A DNA stretch of 64,000 nucleotides from Pedobacter panaciterrae (GTDB lineage Bacteria; Bacteroidota; Bacteroidia; Sphingobacteriales; Sphingobacteriaceae). A model generated the notes under the pieces. It was not told the DNA's origin, made no database searches, and saw only the letters and a list, made by a program, of their open reading frames with translations. This document shows positions 34,456 through 42,966 of the stretch, piece by piece (the stretch's first letter is position 1; every line of letters starts with the position of its first letter). Location: the NCBI RefSeq assembly GCF_001636695.1, contig NZ_LGEL01000023.1, positions 92,943 through 156,942 on the forward strand. Reading direction: 5' to 3'. The translations under genes and the position numbers were made by a program.

Positions 34456-35538
34456 GTGGTTTGCTGTACGAGCTGCTTTTCTGATCAAGGATTAAAAAAG
34501 CGAATAGAGGCATTGTCCACTACAAAAGGCAATTGTAATTTCTGTGATTCGAAAAATGTAATAATCGTGAATTGCGCAGACCTAAGTGTTGAATTCGAGC
34601 AACTTTTTGATCTGTATATACCCAACCCTGATGCCCAAAAGTCATTAGGCCTTGCATTCCCTGTTATACTCCATGAGCACTTGATGTCTTATTGGCCTAG
34701 ACTTTTTAATATTTCGGCACTAAAACCCAATACTGTTTTGCAACTGGTTAACCAGATCGGTCGTGGCTGGGATCAATATAGCGATAGGTTCTTTGAATCC
34801 CCTGTGGAATTCGATGCTTTATTAAATTCTCCCGCAGGACATGCAGAGGATTTGCAATTACAGTGGGATAAGTTTTCCTTTGAAATCAAAAAGAAAAACA
34901 GGTTTCTGTTTGGTGAACCAATTGATCTCGACACATTGGAGACAATATTTGAGAGTTTAGTGATCAATTATCCTAAGGAAACTAATTTTTATAGGGCCAG
35001 GCTTTCAGATGAATTATTACCTGTCGAGCTAATGGGCAAACCACCCCATGATCATACCACACCAGGCCGGGCCAATCCTATAGGCATTCCCTATCTTTAC
35101 ATTTCAGAAAGTAAAGAAACAACTCTTTATGAAACACGGGTTGCATTACATGAAGGAATTACCGTAGCTAAATTCACAGCCAAGGAGACGCTAAATGTTG
35201 TTTCGCTGAAGAACATTGCAGACTATGGTCCTTTTGAGATTATTGACCGAGGCTTTGCAATAAGGGAGTTTATCCTAATCCGGCCCTACCTTCAGAGTCT
35301 GGAACATGAACTCTCCCGCCCTGTTCGCAAGCAAGATGTCCACCTTGATTACCTTCCTACTCAGTATCTTTGTGAATTCATTAAATCATTAGGTTTTGAC
35401 GCTGTGGAATACAAAAGTGCCATGAACGCTAGTGGCTATAACCTGGCTGTATTTAATGACAATAAACTTGAATGCGTAGAAGCAATATTTCATCGCGTGA
35501 CAAATTTGAAATACGATTGGGAACCCAAAACATCTTAG
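34456..35538 (+). CDS. HEPN-associated N-terminal / RES-domain protein
   Basis: A 360-residue two-domain protein starting at GTG. The N-terminal zinc-binding domain has CCTSCF (Cys4 and Cys7) and CNFCDSKNV (Cys27 and Cys30), followed by LSVEFEQLFDLY; this is the HEPN/RES N-terminal domain. The C-terminal RES domain has FYRAR (178-182), GRANP (204-208), YLYIS (213-217) and TLYETR (223-228) with the conserved Glu226, then YLPTQYLCEFI. RES domains act on NAD+. A family with an N-terminal sensor or zinc domain and a RES effector fits a defence role in which the cell depletes its NAD+. It overlaps no neighbour; the 82-residue gene starts one base after its stop. Confidence 0.85.
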   Translation: MVCCTSCFSDQGLKKRIEALSTTKGNCNFCDSKNVIIVNCADLSVEFEQLFDLYIPNPDAQKSLGLAFPVILHEHLMSYWPRLFNISALKPNTVLQLVNQIGRGWDQYSDRFFESPVEFDALLNSPAGHAEDLQLQWDKFSFEIKKKNRFLFGEPIDLDTLETIFESLVINYPKETNFYRARLSDELLPVELMGKPPHDHTTPGRANPIGIPYLYISESKETTLYETRVALHEGITVAKFTAKETLNVVSLKNIADYGPFEIIDRGFAIREFILIRPYLQSLEHELSRPVRKQDVHLDYLPTQYLCEFIKSLGFDAVEYKSAMNASGYNLAVFNDNKLECVEAIFHRVTNLKYDWEPKTS

Positions 35539-35539
35539 A

Positions 35540-35788
35540 ATGACTTCTGAAAATACTCGCAAATCGAAACAAAAATCATTATTTGACATGTCTGCTGAAG
35601 AATTCAAATCGCATGTTCATACACAGGCTGTCGAACTCGCAAATGATCGCTGGGACAAAGGTTTGTCAATTACTGCTCCAACTGAACGTCCCGATCAATT
35701 TTTACACATCTATAAAGACAAAAAGGTTAAACTTGCCGAGGTGAATTCAGAAAATGGAGAGGTAAAATATATCAAAGGTATTTCCTAG
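35540..35788 (+). CDS. Small hypothetical protein at the end of the RES operon
   Basis: An 82-residue charged protein with no recognised domain, starting one base after the RES-gene stop. The segment QAVELANDRWDKGLSITAPT is the longest helix-like part. Close spacing implies translation with the RES protein. It may be a chaperone, inhibitor or assembly factor for the operon; I have no sequence evidence for which. Confidence 0.6.
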   Translation: MTSENTRKSKQKSLFDMSAEEFKSHVHTQAVELANDRWDKGLSITAPTERPDQFLHIYKDKKVKLAEVNSENGEVKYIKGIS

Positions 35789-35824
35789 TCTATGCCTGGG
35801 TAATTTTTTTGTCTTTTACCCCTA

Positions 35825-35871
35825 CTTTCATTAATTTAGTCAGTAATTGTTACTGACTAAATTAATGAAAG
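35825..35871. repeat. Perfect 22-bp inverted repeat with a 3-base loop
   Basis: Left arm 35825-35846 and right arm 35850-35871 are perfect complements, separated by TTG (35847-35849). The dyad ends three bases before the ATG of the DUF5710 gene at 35875. As DNA it is a 47-bp palindrome that could extrude or bind a dimeric protein. As RNA it is a very stable hairpin that would sit against the start codon. There is no T-run after it on either side, so a plain terminator is less likely. Confidence 0.85.
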
Positions 35872-35874
35872 TCC

Positions 35875-36513
35875 ATGCCTCTCTCCTTACAAGTTCCGTT
35901 TTCAGAAAAAGATGAAGTTAAACAGCTAGGTGCTTGGTGGTCTGCTGAGCAGAAAACATGGGTAATCCCTGATCATGTATCTAATATTACCCGGTTCAAA
36001 AAGTGGATTCCCTATCAGCAGGGTATCATTATTAGAAGGCCTTACCGGCTTTTGCTGACAGCCAGACGCTGCTGGAAATGTGATAAGGTCACTCCTATGG
36101 TGGCATTGGCAGGATTTAATTATTATAGTTTTGAATACCTTGATGAGAATGATCCCGAATCTACCCAAGAATGGATTAAAGGCGAAGAGCCTACAGTATT
36201 TGCCTTTGCAACGGAAATGGATGAGCATTTGAATGATTACCTGAAAGAACATTTTCCGCATTTCAGATTGACCCATTCCAAAACGCTAGAGGAAAAGACT
36301 TGGGCAAACAATTGTCAGCTATGTGGACGCCTTCAGGGAGAGTGGCACAATCATGAGGATTTTGATGGGGCTTTTTGTCCTGATCCATATGAGGGCAGCC
36401 CATTTGAGTTCAAGCTTCATGAGATGGCATTGGAGATGGATTTCCACATCCTGGCTGATTTTGGCAGTCTGGATTTCAATGAAATTGAACTACAGAATGG
36501 AGGAAGCTACTGA
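35875..36513 (+). CDS. DUF5710 and zinc-ribbon protein
   Basis: A 212-residue protein. Residues 1-45 match DUF5710 (VPFSEKDEVKQLGAWWSAEQ, then WVIP), a short domain seen next to nucleic-acid enzymes. CWKC near residue 66 and CQLC near residue 146 (NNCQLCGRLQGEW) form a likely zinc site. The rest is acidic and unassigned. Its start codon is directly behind the perfect 22-bp inverted repeat, so its expression is probably controlled by it. It stands between the sce7726/RES operon and the OLD-like gene. Confidence 0.7.
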   Translation: MPLSLQVPFSEKDEVKQLGAWWSAEQKTWVIPDHVSNITRFKKWIPYQQGIIIRRPYRLLLTARRCWKCDKVTPMVALAGFNYYSFEYLDENDPESTQEWIKGEEPTVFAFATEMDEHLNDYLKEHFPHFRLTHSKTLEEKTWANNCQLCGRLQGEWHNHEDFDGAFCPDPYEGSPFEFKLHEMALEMDFHILADFGSLDFNEIELQNGGSY

Positions 36514-36641
36514 ACCTCTTTGTGGTAGATGAAGCAAGTAACAATTACAAGAAGTTTAGATTTAGGGACAAACTAACATAATCAACTACACAAATTAACT
36601 TTAAAAAGAGTAAACCATGAATATCTAGAATTAGTTATATT

Positions 36642-38477
36642 GTGGCAGACCAGGCAAAATCCATGATACTTAACACAGCGGACAACGGTAAAATTATTAA
36701 TTCTAATTTGGATATCCATCTGAATGACTTTACAGTTCTAACAGGAGAAAATGGCTCCGGAAAAACACAACTGTTAGAGTTTATCAGAGATTATGCAGGC
36801 GGATTTGGCCAATATAATGATATGGGCGAAGCTCAACTTGATGATGAAGGGAATCTAAAACAGCTTAAATATCCGCTTGTCAATGAAACTGGTCAACCGT
36901 TAACAGAGATAATTTATTCGTATCCGGGTCTTAGAAATTCCCTCTATGAATATGAAGGGCACCAACAGCCATTAATTGAGACCATCAAGCAACAATGGCA
37001 TAATCTTGAACCATTAGCAATTGCTTTTCGCTCGATAAAACATAAATCATTTACGGATGAAGGATCGGAGTTAGCAGAATTACAAACCGCTCTAAATAGG
37101 TTTATAACAAGTGCCACTCAGGTAAATACACATAACCCTCCACAAGCAAAACCTGTCGGCGCACACCAGTTGCAACAGCTCAAAAAGTTATCAGAAAACT
37201 GTGGTAAAGATATTGATGACCTTTATTTAATAGATTTTATAATATTTTACCCAATCCCATTAGGTCTTTTTTCTTCGGCCTTAGATTTATTGTTTCACCA
37301 ATTCTTTCTGAAAACAATGCATTATCCAAAATTAACTCAGGGGATGACTTCTCCTTTGGTAGTTTTTAATGAAATTTTAGATCGTGCAAGCTTTAAATAC
37401 AAGGCGGAGTATATGGTAAGCCAGAATATTGAGTACCCTCTTCCCGTTAAACTTATAGACAGAAAAAGTGGCAAAGAAGTTGATTTTCAAAATTTATCTT
37501 CAGGAGAAACAACGGTACTTGCGTTAATTTTCGCATTATACAACTCCGAAAACAAGGGGCATTTCCCACAGGTAATTCTTTTTGATGAACCTGATGCACA
37601 TCTACACCCATCCCTTACCCAGATTTTCTTAGAAGTGATTCGGGAGGTCCTAGTAAAGGAGCAAAATGTCAAGGTGATTCTAACTACGCATTCTCCCTCA
37701 ACAGTCGCACTGGCCTCTGAAGAATCTGTATATTGTATGGACAGAGATCTGGGGTGCCCTGTAAAAGAAGACAAAAGAACTGCTATAAACTTGCTCAGTA
37801 GTGGATTGGCCTCTTTAACAATTGAAGAGAGCAGTCTGGGAATTAATTATAACATACAGAAGGCAAATACAAACATCCTCTTCACTGAAGGCATTACAGA
37901 TAAAATCAATCTTGAAACCGCATGGGATAAGCTTTATCCAGGAAAACCAAGAAACTTTTACATACAAGACTGTTTTTCTGCATCTTTTTTAGGGTCATTA
38001 TTCAATCTAGGAGACGATGTACCTGACGGCATTTTTCATCAATTTGATGCACTAAAGATGATTGCATTGTTTGACTTTGATAATGCAGGTTACAATAATT
38101 GGCATCGGGAAAAGAAATTCCCCAATTTAATCGAATCTGATCCAAGAAAATGCCTTACGAGATCTAATGGTGGTAATGGATACCTGATGCTTTTACCTGT
38201 ACCCGACATCAATGAAATTAGTCAGCAGGTAATCATCTCAGGAAACGAAACATACAAAGAACATTCCTACTTAACAATTGAATCACTGTTTTTTAAGAAC
38301 GATCAATTGAGATCGTATTTTAAGACCTTACCTCTAACTGGAGGGGCTGTAGCTCACGTGATAAATGGAAATACGAATAAGAAAAAGTTGTCATCAACAC
38401 TTAACTTATTGGAGGCAGAGGACTTTTTTGCCTTTAAGCCATTATTTGAAAAAATTGAGGCAATTTTTAAAAATTAG
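36642..38477 (+). CDS. OLD-like AAA ATPase with TOPRIM domain
   Basis: A 611-residue ABC/SMC-type ATPase with a TOPRIM nuclease domain, as in OLD-family defence proteins. Walker A is GENGSGKT (near 39-46 in the long frame), the signature is NLSSGETT and Walker B is VILFDEPDAHLHP, followed by LTTHSPSTVALAS (H-loop). The TOPRIM part is ILFTEGITDKINLE (catalytic Glu) and IALFDFDNAGYNNW (DxD). OLD-like proteins hydrolyse ATP and cut DNA during defence. The frame opens at a GTG (36642); an ATG at 36663 is an equally good start. No partner helicase, such as a GajB-type gene, is beside it; the mobilisation genes follow. Confidence 0.82.
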   Translation: MADQAKSMILNTADNGKIINSNLDIHLNDFTVLTGENGSGKTQLLEFIRDYAGGFGQYNDMGEAQLDDEGNLKQLKYPLVNETGQPLTEIIYSYPGLRNSLYEYEGHQQPLIETIKQQWHNLEPLAIAFRSIKHKSFTDEGSELAELQTALNRFITSATQVNTHNPPQAKPVGAHQLQQLKKLSENCGKDIDDLYLIDFIIFYPIPLGLFSSALDLLFHQFFLKTMHYPKLTQGMTSPLVVFNEILDRASFKYKAEYMVSQNIEYPLPVKLIDRKSGKEVDFQNLSSGETTVLALIFALYNSENKGHFPQVILFDEPDAHLHPSLTQIFLEVIREVLVKEQNVKVILTTHSPSTVALASEESVYCMDRDLGCPVKEDKRTAINLLSSGLASLTIEESSLGINYNIQKANTNILFTEGITDKINLETAWDKLYPGKPRNFYIQDCFSASFLGSLFNLGDDVPDGIFHQFDALKMIALFDFDNAGYNNWHREKKFPNLIESDPRKCLTRSNGGNGYLMLLPVPDINEISQQVIISGNETYKEHSYLTIESLFFKNDQLRSYFKTLPLTGGAVAHVINGNTNKKKLSSTLNLLEAEDFFAFKPLFEKIEAIFKN

Positions 38478-38567
38478 TTTATTTGTTTACTATCGAATGA
38501 TAGGTATTAGAGTGCATTATGCTTGTCCATAGTCCAGTAAGCGATGCATAATGAACAAATGAAATAT

Positions 38568-38736
38568 CCGGTAAACCGGAAATTCATTTCATGAATTTAT
38601 TCCAGCTGGTTCCTTTGGAACCGAGCTGCAAAGTAAAAACACACAGTTTGCTTATCAGCACCCTGCTTTGACTTTTACTTTGCAAGATGTCTTTTTGTCC
38701 GACAGAAATTCCTTCGGAACCCTGTTCGACAAAAAG
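38568..38736 (+). other. Candidate origin of transfer (oriT)
   Basis: The 337-bp gap before mobC holds a cluster of inverted repeats. They are CCGG (38568-38571 and 38576-38579); AATTCAT/ATGAATT (38581-38587 and 38591-38597, perfect); GGTTCC/GGAACC (38608-38613 and 38617-38622); TGCAAAGTAAAA/TTTTACTTTGCA (38627-38638 and 38673-38684, perfect 12 bp); and CTTTTTGTC/GACAAAAAG (38691-38699 and 38728-38736) extended by ACAG/CTGT. Such hairpins just upstream of relaxase genes are typical of oriT, where the relaxase nicks and accessory proteins bind. The nick site itself is not assigned. The rest of the gap has no gene. Confidence 0.55.
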
Positions 38737-38814
38737 TGATCTTGCCTTAAACAACTTCCTCCTTTCAGTCGTGGTTGATTAAGGAGTTAAGTCCGCTCGC
38801 AACTCACAGACTTT

Positions 38815-39228
38815 ATGGAGAACAAGAAGAAGCATCTGGCTGGAAGGCCTGTTATGAATTCTGGTCAGCGTATCAAAAAGATTGATACACGCTTCACTGT
38901 GGAGGAATTTAATATGATTCTGGATCTGGAAAAAACGCTGGGTATCAGGCGTACAGATCTTATTCGGATTCGGGTATTGGAAAATTCGATGGGTTTGGTT
39001 GTTAATGCAAAAGAAGTGATCAGTCGTCTTGACGTTCTTGGGGCTGATCTGGGTCGGATTGGCAACAATATGAATCAGCTGGCTAAATATGCCAATACCT
39101 TAAATAAACGTGGTGTATTGTCTCCTCAGATTATTGAGCGCTATAATATGCTTCTTGAGGATTACCTGAGGATTCAAAAAAGACTGGATGCTGCTCTGCG
39201 TAAGGTCATCAGGTCAATGGTTTCATAA
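38815..39228 (+). CDS. mobC: MobC-like relaxosome protein
   Basis: A 137-residue protein with a ribbon-helix-helix-like N-terminus (IDTRFTVEEFNMILDLEKTL) and the helical MobC domain (LGADLGRIGNNMNQLAKYAN). MobC opens DNA at oriT and recruits the relaxase. It is encoded immediately after the oriT candidate and before the relaxase, the usual order. Confidence 0.87.
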   Translation: MENKKKHLAGRPVMNSGQRIKKIDTRFTVEEFNMILDLEKTLGIRRTDLIRIRVLENSMGLVVNAKEVISRLDVLGADLGRIGNNMNQLAKYANTLNKRGVLSPQIIERYNMLLEDYLRIQKRLDAALRKVIRSMVS

Positions 39229-39342
39229 ATCACTGACTCCAGAATTCATTGGTTCATGAGTTCATCTGATCAGAGAATCATCGGTTCAATAGTTGTCGGA
39301 CTCAGTTATTCAATTGCTCAGCTGCTCAATGAAATCTTAATC

Positions 39343-40539
39343 ATGATTGTTAAATTCCTGTCCAAAAGTAAAACCTTTAAAGGTGTCCGCTACAATACCA
39401 ATAAGGTGGATAAGAACAAGGGTGAACTGATGAAGACTTCTGGATTTGGGCCACTTGAGGGAATTTCAGATCTGAAACCTCAGGATTACATCAATTATCT
39501 GAATATGGTTTCCAGCCGGAGTAAGCGGACAAAGTATCCACAATTACATGCGGTTATCTCTGCTAAAGGAAAGGAAACCAGTAAGGAGGAGCTCACCAGT
39601 ATTGCTTCGGTATGGCTAGACAAAATGGGTTATGGTAACCAGCCTTACCTGATCATCTTTCACAAGGACACCTGTAACAACCATGTGCATATTGTGACTA
39701 CAAGGGTGGACAAATGCTCCGGTAAAAAGATAAGCAGCGCATTTGAACACATACGGGCGATGACTGCGATCAATAAAGTGATGAAGCAGGATCCTGTTCA
39801 AATGGCTAAAAATGATGTGGAAAAAGCCCGAGGTTACAATTTTCAAACTAAGGCCCAGTTTATGATGATCCTGGAGAGCAAGGGTTATACTTGGGTGGAA
39901 GAAAAAGGAAAGCTTCAGTTGATTAAATTCGGCAGGAATTTAATGGAAATGGATCTAGATTTTTTAAAGGAGCGCAAAGCGACCTACCAGATTAATCACG
40001 GTAGAGCAAGCCAGATCACGGCTTTCTTTTATAAGTTCAGGGAGCAATATTCTGCTTCGCTACGTGCTGAAACGGTCGCGCTTCCGGGCGGACTGGAAAA
40101 GCAGAAAGAAACTTATACTTCAGATCTGGCTATCCATCTGAAGGAGAAATTTGGGATTCAGCTCCTGTTCCATAGCGCAGATGGTAAAGCGCCTTATGGC
40201 TATAGCATACTCGACCATGCTGAGGGCAATGTGTTCAAAGGCGGGGAGATCATGGATATCCAGGATTTAATCATCGAGCGGGTTAATGCGTCCGTTCTGA
40301 GTACGAGCTTAATTGAAAACTTTCAAGTGATTGAACTGAGTAATACTGAACTCGTCAGTGAATCCGGCTCAACAACTCACCAGTTCATTAACTCATCTGT
40401 TCAATCAGTCAATGGTGATGTTGGGTTCGATCCGTTTGACCAGCCAGTTCAGATCTCGATATCTGATGACATAGATGATGAGCAAATACATGGGAGGAAT
40501 AGACATAGGAAAAGGCAAGCAAGAACAAATACGCGATAA
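39343..40539 (+). CDS. MobP-type relaxase
   Basis: A 398-residue relaxase/mobilisation nuclease. It starts MIVKFLSKSKTFKGVRYNTN, the usual start for Bacteroidota relaxases. QLHAVISAKG and FHKDTCNNHVHIVTTR follow; the HVH near residues 114-116 is part of the metal site and Tyr candidates lie upstream. The enzyme nicks oriT and remains covalently bound to the DNA for transfer. I chose the ATG at 39343; a longer frame (39256) adds 29 unmatched residues. After the catalytic domain (about 1-180) the C-terminal part is unassigned and may bind DNA or partners. Confidence 0.88.
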   Translation: MIVKFLSKSKTFKGVRYNTNKVDKNKGELMKTSGFGPLEGISDLKPQDYINYLNMVSSRSKRTKYPQLHAVISAKGKETSKEELTSIASVWLDKMGYGNQPYLIIFHKDTCNNHVHIVTTRVDKCSGKKISSAFEHIRAMTAINKVMKQDPVQMAKNDVEKARGYNFQTKAQFMMILESKGYTWVEEKGKLQLIKFGRNLMEMDLDFLKERKATYQINHGRASQITAFFYKFREQYSASLRAETVALPGGLEKQKETYTSDLAIHLKEKFGIQLLFHSADGKAPYGYSILDHAEGNVFKGGEIMDIQDLIIERVNASVLSTSLIENFQVIELSNTELVSESGSTTHQFINSSVQSVNGDVGFDPFDQPVQISISDDIDDEQIHGRNRHRKRQARTNTR

Positions 40540-40548
40540 ATTATTAAG

Positions 40549-41217
40549 CTATTCCACATATATCGGGATGTTATAGGCAACTCTTACGGGTTTGCCATGC
40601 TGTACCCCTGGTTCCCATTTGGCCATATTTTCCACAACCCTTATTGCTTCCGCATCTAAAAGCGGATGGACAGATTCTTTTACATAGGCTTCTGTGACCT
40701 TTCCATCTTTATCAATCACGAAATTTACGACAATGGTTCCCTTTGGCCTGGGCTTTAATCCTTTTGGATAACTAAAATTATCCCCGAGATAGCGATAAAG
40801 TTTTTTGATACCTCCGGGATACTGAGGTTGTTTTTCAAGTAAAACGAACTCCGGAGAAGGTTTTTTATCCTTTGGATCAGGTCCGAAATTCGTTTTACTC
40901 TTCACTTTACCTTTTTCAAAAATAGTTTCTGAGACTTTTTCGCCCGTTTCTTTATACCAGGTAAAAACGCCGTCTTTAATTTCAGGAGACAGCGATGCAT
41001 AGGATCCGGTCATCTGCAGCTTGCCGTTATTGTGATAATCAGCCACATCATATTTCTTTCCTTCCTCGATGGTTTTTGTAATCCTGTAAAAGGAACTCTC
41101 CGCTTTGGCAGATGATTTCCAATCGGCATCAAAATACGTGGTATCTGATTTTTGAGCATGGACTGCGACGGCTGTTAAGCAAAAAAGCAATGTTGCAATT
41201 ATAGAGCGAATATTCAT
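40549..41217 (-). CDS. TonB C-terminal-domain exported protein
   Basis: A 222-residue exported protein with a signal peptide (MNIRSIIATLLFCLTAVAVH). A toxin-immunity-like MORN repeat segment follows (YHNNGKLQMTGSYA, then GVFTWYKETGEKV), then a TonB-C domain (KGTIVVNFVIDKDGKVTEAYV, AKWEPGVQHGKPV). Without a membrane helix and proline-rich spacer it is not a TonB energy transducer in the usual sense. It is convergent with the relaxase and divergent from traA, so it is cargo inside the transfer module. A smaller relative is at 46421-46861. Confidence 0.8.
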   Translation of the reverse strand: MNIRSIIATLLFCLTAVAVHAQKSDTTYFDADWKSSAKAESSFYRITKTIEEGKKYDVADYHNNGKLQMTGSYASLSPEIKDGVFTWYKETGEKVSETIFEKGKVKSKTNFGPDPKDKKPSPEFVLLEKQPQYPGGIKKLYRYLGDNFSYPKGLKPRPKGTIVVNFVIDKDGKVTEAYVKESVHPLLDAEAIRVVENMAKWEPGVQHGKPVRVAYNIPIYVE

Positions 41218-41261
41218 GGCTTGAATATAAAAACAAATCCAATTAAAATTCAAAAGAATTC

Positions 41262-41933
41262 ATGATCATTCTTATCGGCAACCAAAAAGGTGGCGCAGGA
41301 AAAAGTACGCTTACACTTGTCCTGGCCAATTACCTAACTATGTCCCGGCACTGCAAAGTGACAGTAATTGACATGGACTATCAGCAGTCTATTGTCCAAA
41401 AATACCAGCGTGCAAAATTGCTGGAAAATGCAGAACCTTATGAGGTAATTGCAGCAAGCCTGGAACAATATCCTGCGCTACTCAAAGTTCTGAATGAAAA
41501 TCTGGAGAACTTAGTGCTGATCGATTTACCAGGAAAACTGGATGACGATAGATTGATCCCTGTTTTTCGCTCTGCGGATCTGGTGCTTTGTCCATTCTCT
41601 TATGACGAGTTCAGTTTTGAATCTACTGTTCTTTTCTCAGTGGTGCTGAACAAGATCAATCCTGAGGTGCAGACTGTATTTATCCCTAACAGGATCAAAG
41701 CAAATGTTCGGTATGAAACCATGGCTGAAGTAGACCAGCAGCTGGGCAGGTTTGGCCTTGTTACCCAGTCTATTCCTGACCGGATTGACTTTTCCCGTGT
41801 GAGTACTTTCCGCACCCCGGATTCTTTGATTTCTGTTGTTCAGCCGGTCATGGATCAGCTATTTGTGAATCACTTCGCATTCCTTGTGGATGACCTCAAT
41901 GCTAACGATCTAAATTCTTATTCAAATGAGTGA
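41262..41933 (+). CDS. traA: ParA-like ATPase (TraA)
   Basis: A 223-residue ParA/MinD-type ATPase. The deviant Walker A is GNQKGGAGKST (near 6-16), then VIDMDYQQS (Walker A') and VLIDLPGK (Walker B). In Bacteroidota conjugative elements this gene leads the tra operon and is called TraA; its role may be stabilising or positioning the element. It overlaps traB by eight bases. Confidence 0.87.
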   Translation: MIILIGNQKGGAGKSTLTLVLANYLTMSRHCKVTVIDMDYQQSIVQKYQRAKLLENAEPYEVIAASLEQYPALLKVLNENLENLVLIDLPGKLDDDRLIPVFRSADLVLCPFSYDEFSFESTVLFSVVLNKINPEVQTVFIPNRIKANVRYETMAEVDQQLGRFGLVTQSIPDRIDFSRVSTFRTPDSLISVVQPVMDQLFVNHFAFLVDDLNANDLNSYSNE

Positions 41934-42267
41934 AATTAAATCTCTGGCTGATCAACTCCGTAATAGCATAGCCGGGAATTCTGGCGGGAAACCACCAGCT
42001 AAAAATTTGCAAGCTGTTGCTGTCCAGCCTAAGTCAAAACCGCCTCCCGAGATCTTGCAGGAGATCCTGGATTACGATTCTTCAGGCAATAAGGCCATGG
42101 TACATGCCAAACTGGATGCAGGTACAGCCAAACTGCTTGGTCATTTCAAAATGGCAACCGGAGTGGACAATATTAAACTGGTTGCTTTTGCGGTGCGGCA
42201 TTTATTTGCTACCCAGCCTGAACTTAAAACTTACATCAAAACTTTTATTCAATCATTAGAACTATGA
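41926..42267 (+). CDS. traB: TraB-like small protein
   Basis: A 113-residue protein whose start overlaps traA and whose end overlaps the next gene. The N-terminal half is Pro/Lys-rich and the C-terminal half is a helical domain (AKLLGHFKMATGVDNIKLVA, FAVRHLF) as in the ParB-like partner encoded after traA in these elements. The assignment rests on position and general pattern. Confidence 0.6.
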   Translation: MSEIKSLADQLRNSIAGNSGGKPPAKNLQAVAVQPKSKPPPEILQEILDYDSSGNKAMVHAKLDAGTAKLLGHFKMATGVDNIKLVAFAVRHLFATQPELKTYIKTFIQSLEL

Positions 42268-42563
42268 ACTGGATTTCTTTCCTGACTTATTTGGGGCTCG
42301 GATATGGAGCCTATTACTTTATGGTGTTTCTTCTGGACAGCAGGGCTTCTCCGGGTTCAGAAAATGAGGCTTCATTGCCTGTTCTTACTTTTTCGGAAAC
42401 TGTTTTACCTGAAAAAGTAGGTCTGGAAGATTTTGGTTTGAGGGATGCTACTTCTTCTGCCGGACGCGCAGCTTCTATCGGTATGGGTGGCGTGTCCATA
42501 AAAGAGCTGTTTGATCTGGCCCGAAAGGATGCCATTGAATTCACCAAATCTGTAAGCTTCTGA
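42264..42563 (+). CDS. Small membrane-associated Tra protein (TraD-position)
   Basis: A 99-residue protein with an N-terminal hydrophobic helix (ISFLTYLGLGYGAYYFMVFL) and an acidic, Gly/Ala-rich C-terminal part. It overlaps traB (ATGA). At this position CTnDOT-like elements encode TraC or TraD, but I see no decisive motif, so no symbol is given. Confidence 0.6.
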   Translation: MNWISFLTYLGLGYGAYYFMVFLLDSRASPGSENEASLPVLTFSETVLPEKVGLEDFGLRDATSSAGRAASIGMGGVSIKELFDLARKDAIEFTKSVSF

Positions 42564-42568
42564 TCCCT

Positions 42569-42940
42569 TTATCTCTGAAAAGAGCTGATGTGTTTGATCA
42601 GCGAACGACCGGCACTGCTGAAGGTAAATATATCGCAGAAATGGTATTCCAGACCCGATTCAGTAAGCACCGTTCCACTCACTGCCGCTTCGGCGCCGTG
42701 AGTGATCATGTTGGTAATGGTCAGTTGCCCCATTCTGGCAGCATAGTACTGGCTCAGGTATTCAAGTGCAGCTTTTTTGTCCTGCCGGATCGTTCCTCCC
42801 GGAAAATCCCACACAAATTGCTCATGCAGAAAATCCATGAGGTATTGGGTCTCTCCACGGTAAATGGCTTTATAAAAGTCCTGAAGTAATATTTTCCTGG
42901 GTGCATTGCCGCAATCTCTTAGTCCTGTGAATCCTGCCAT
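42569..42940 (-). CDS. NTF2-like (SnoaL-type) protein
   Basis: A 123-residue cytoplasmic protein with the NTF2-like fold pattern: FYKAIYRGETQYLMDFLHEQ, FVWDFPGG, then beta strands ending in DIFTF. Such domains bind small hydrophobic molecules or act as isomerases; the ligand is unknown. It is on the minus strand inside the tra operon, between the small membrane protein and the first TraE-like gene, so it is probably passenger DNA. Confidence 0.7.
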   Translation of the reverse strand: MAGFTGLRDCGNAPRKILLQDFYKAIYRGETQYLMDFLHEQFVWDFPGGTIRQDKKAALEYLSQYYAARMGQLTITNMITHGAEAAVSGTVLTESGLEYHFCDIFTFSSAGRSLIKHISSFQR

Positions 42941-42966
42941 TGTTACTGAATTAATATGCTAAAATT

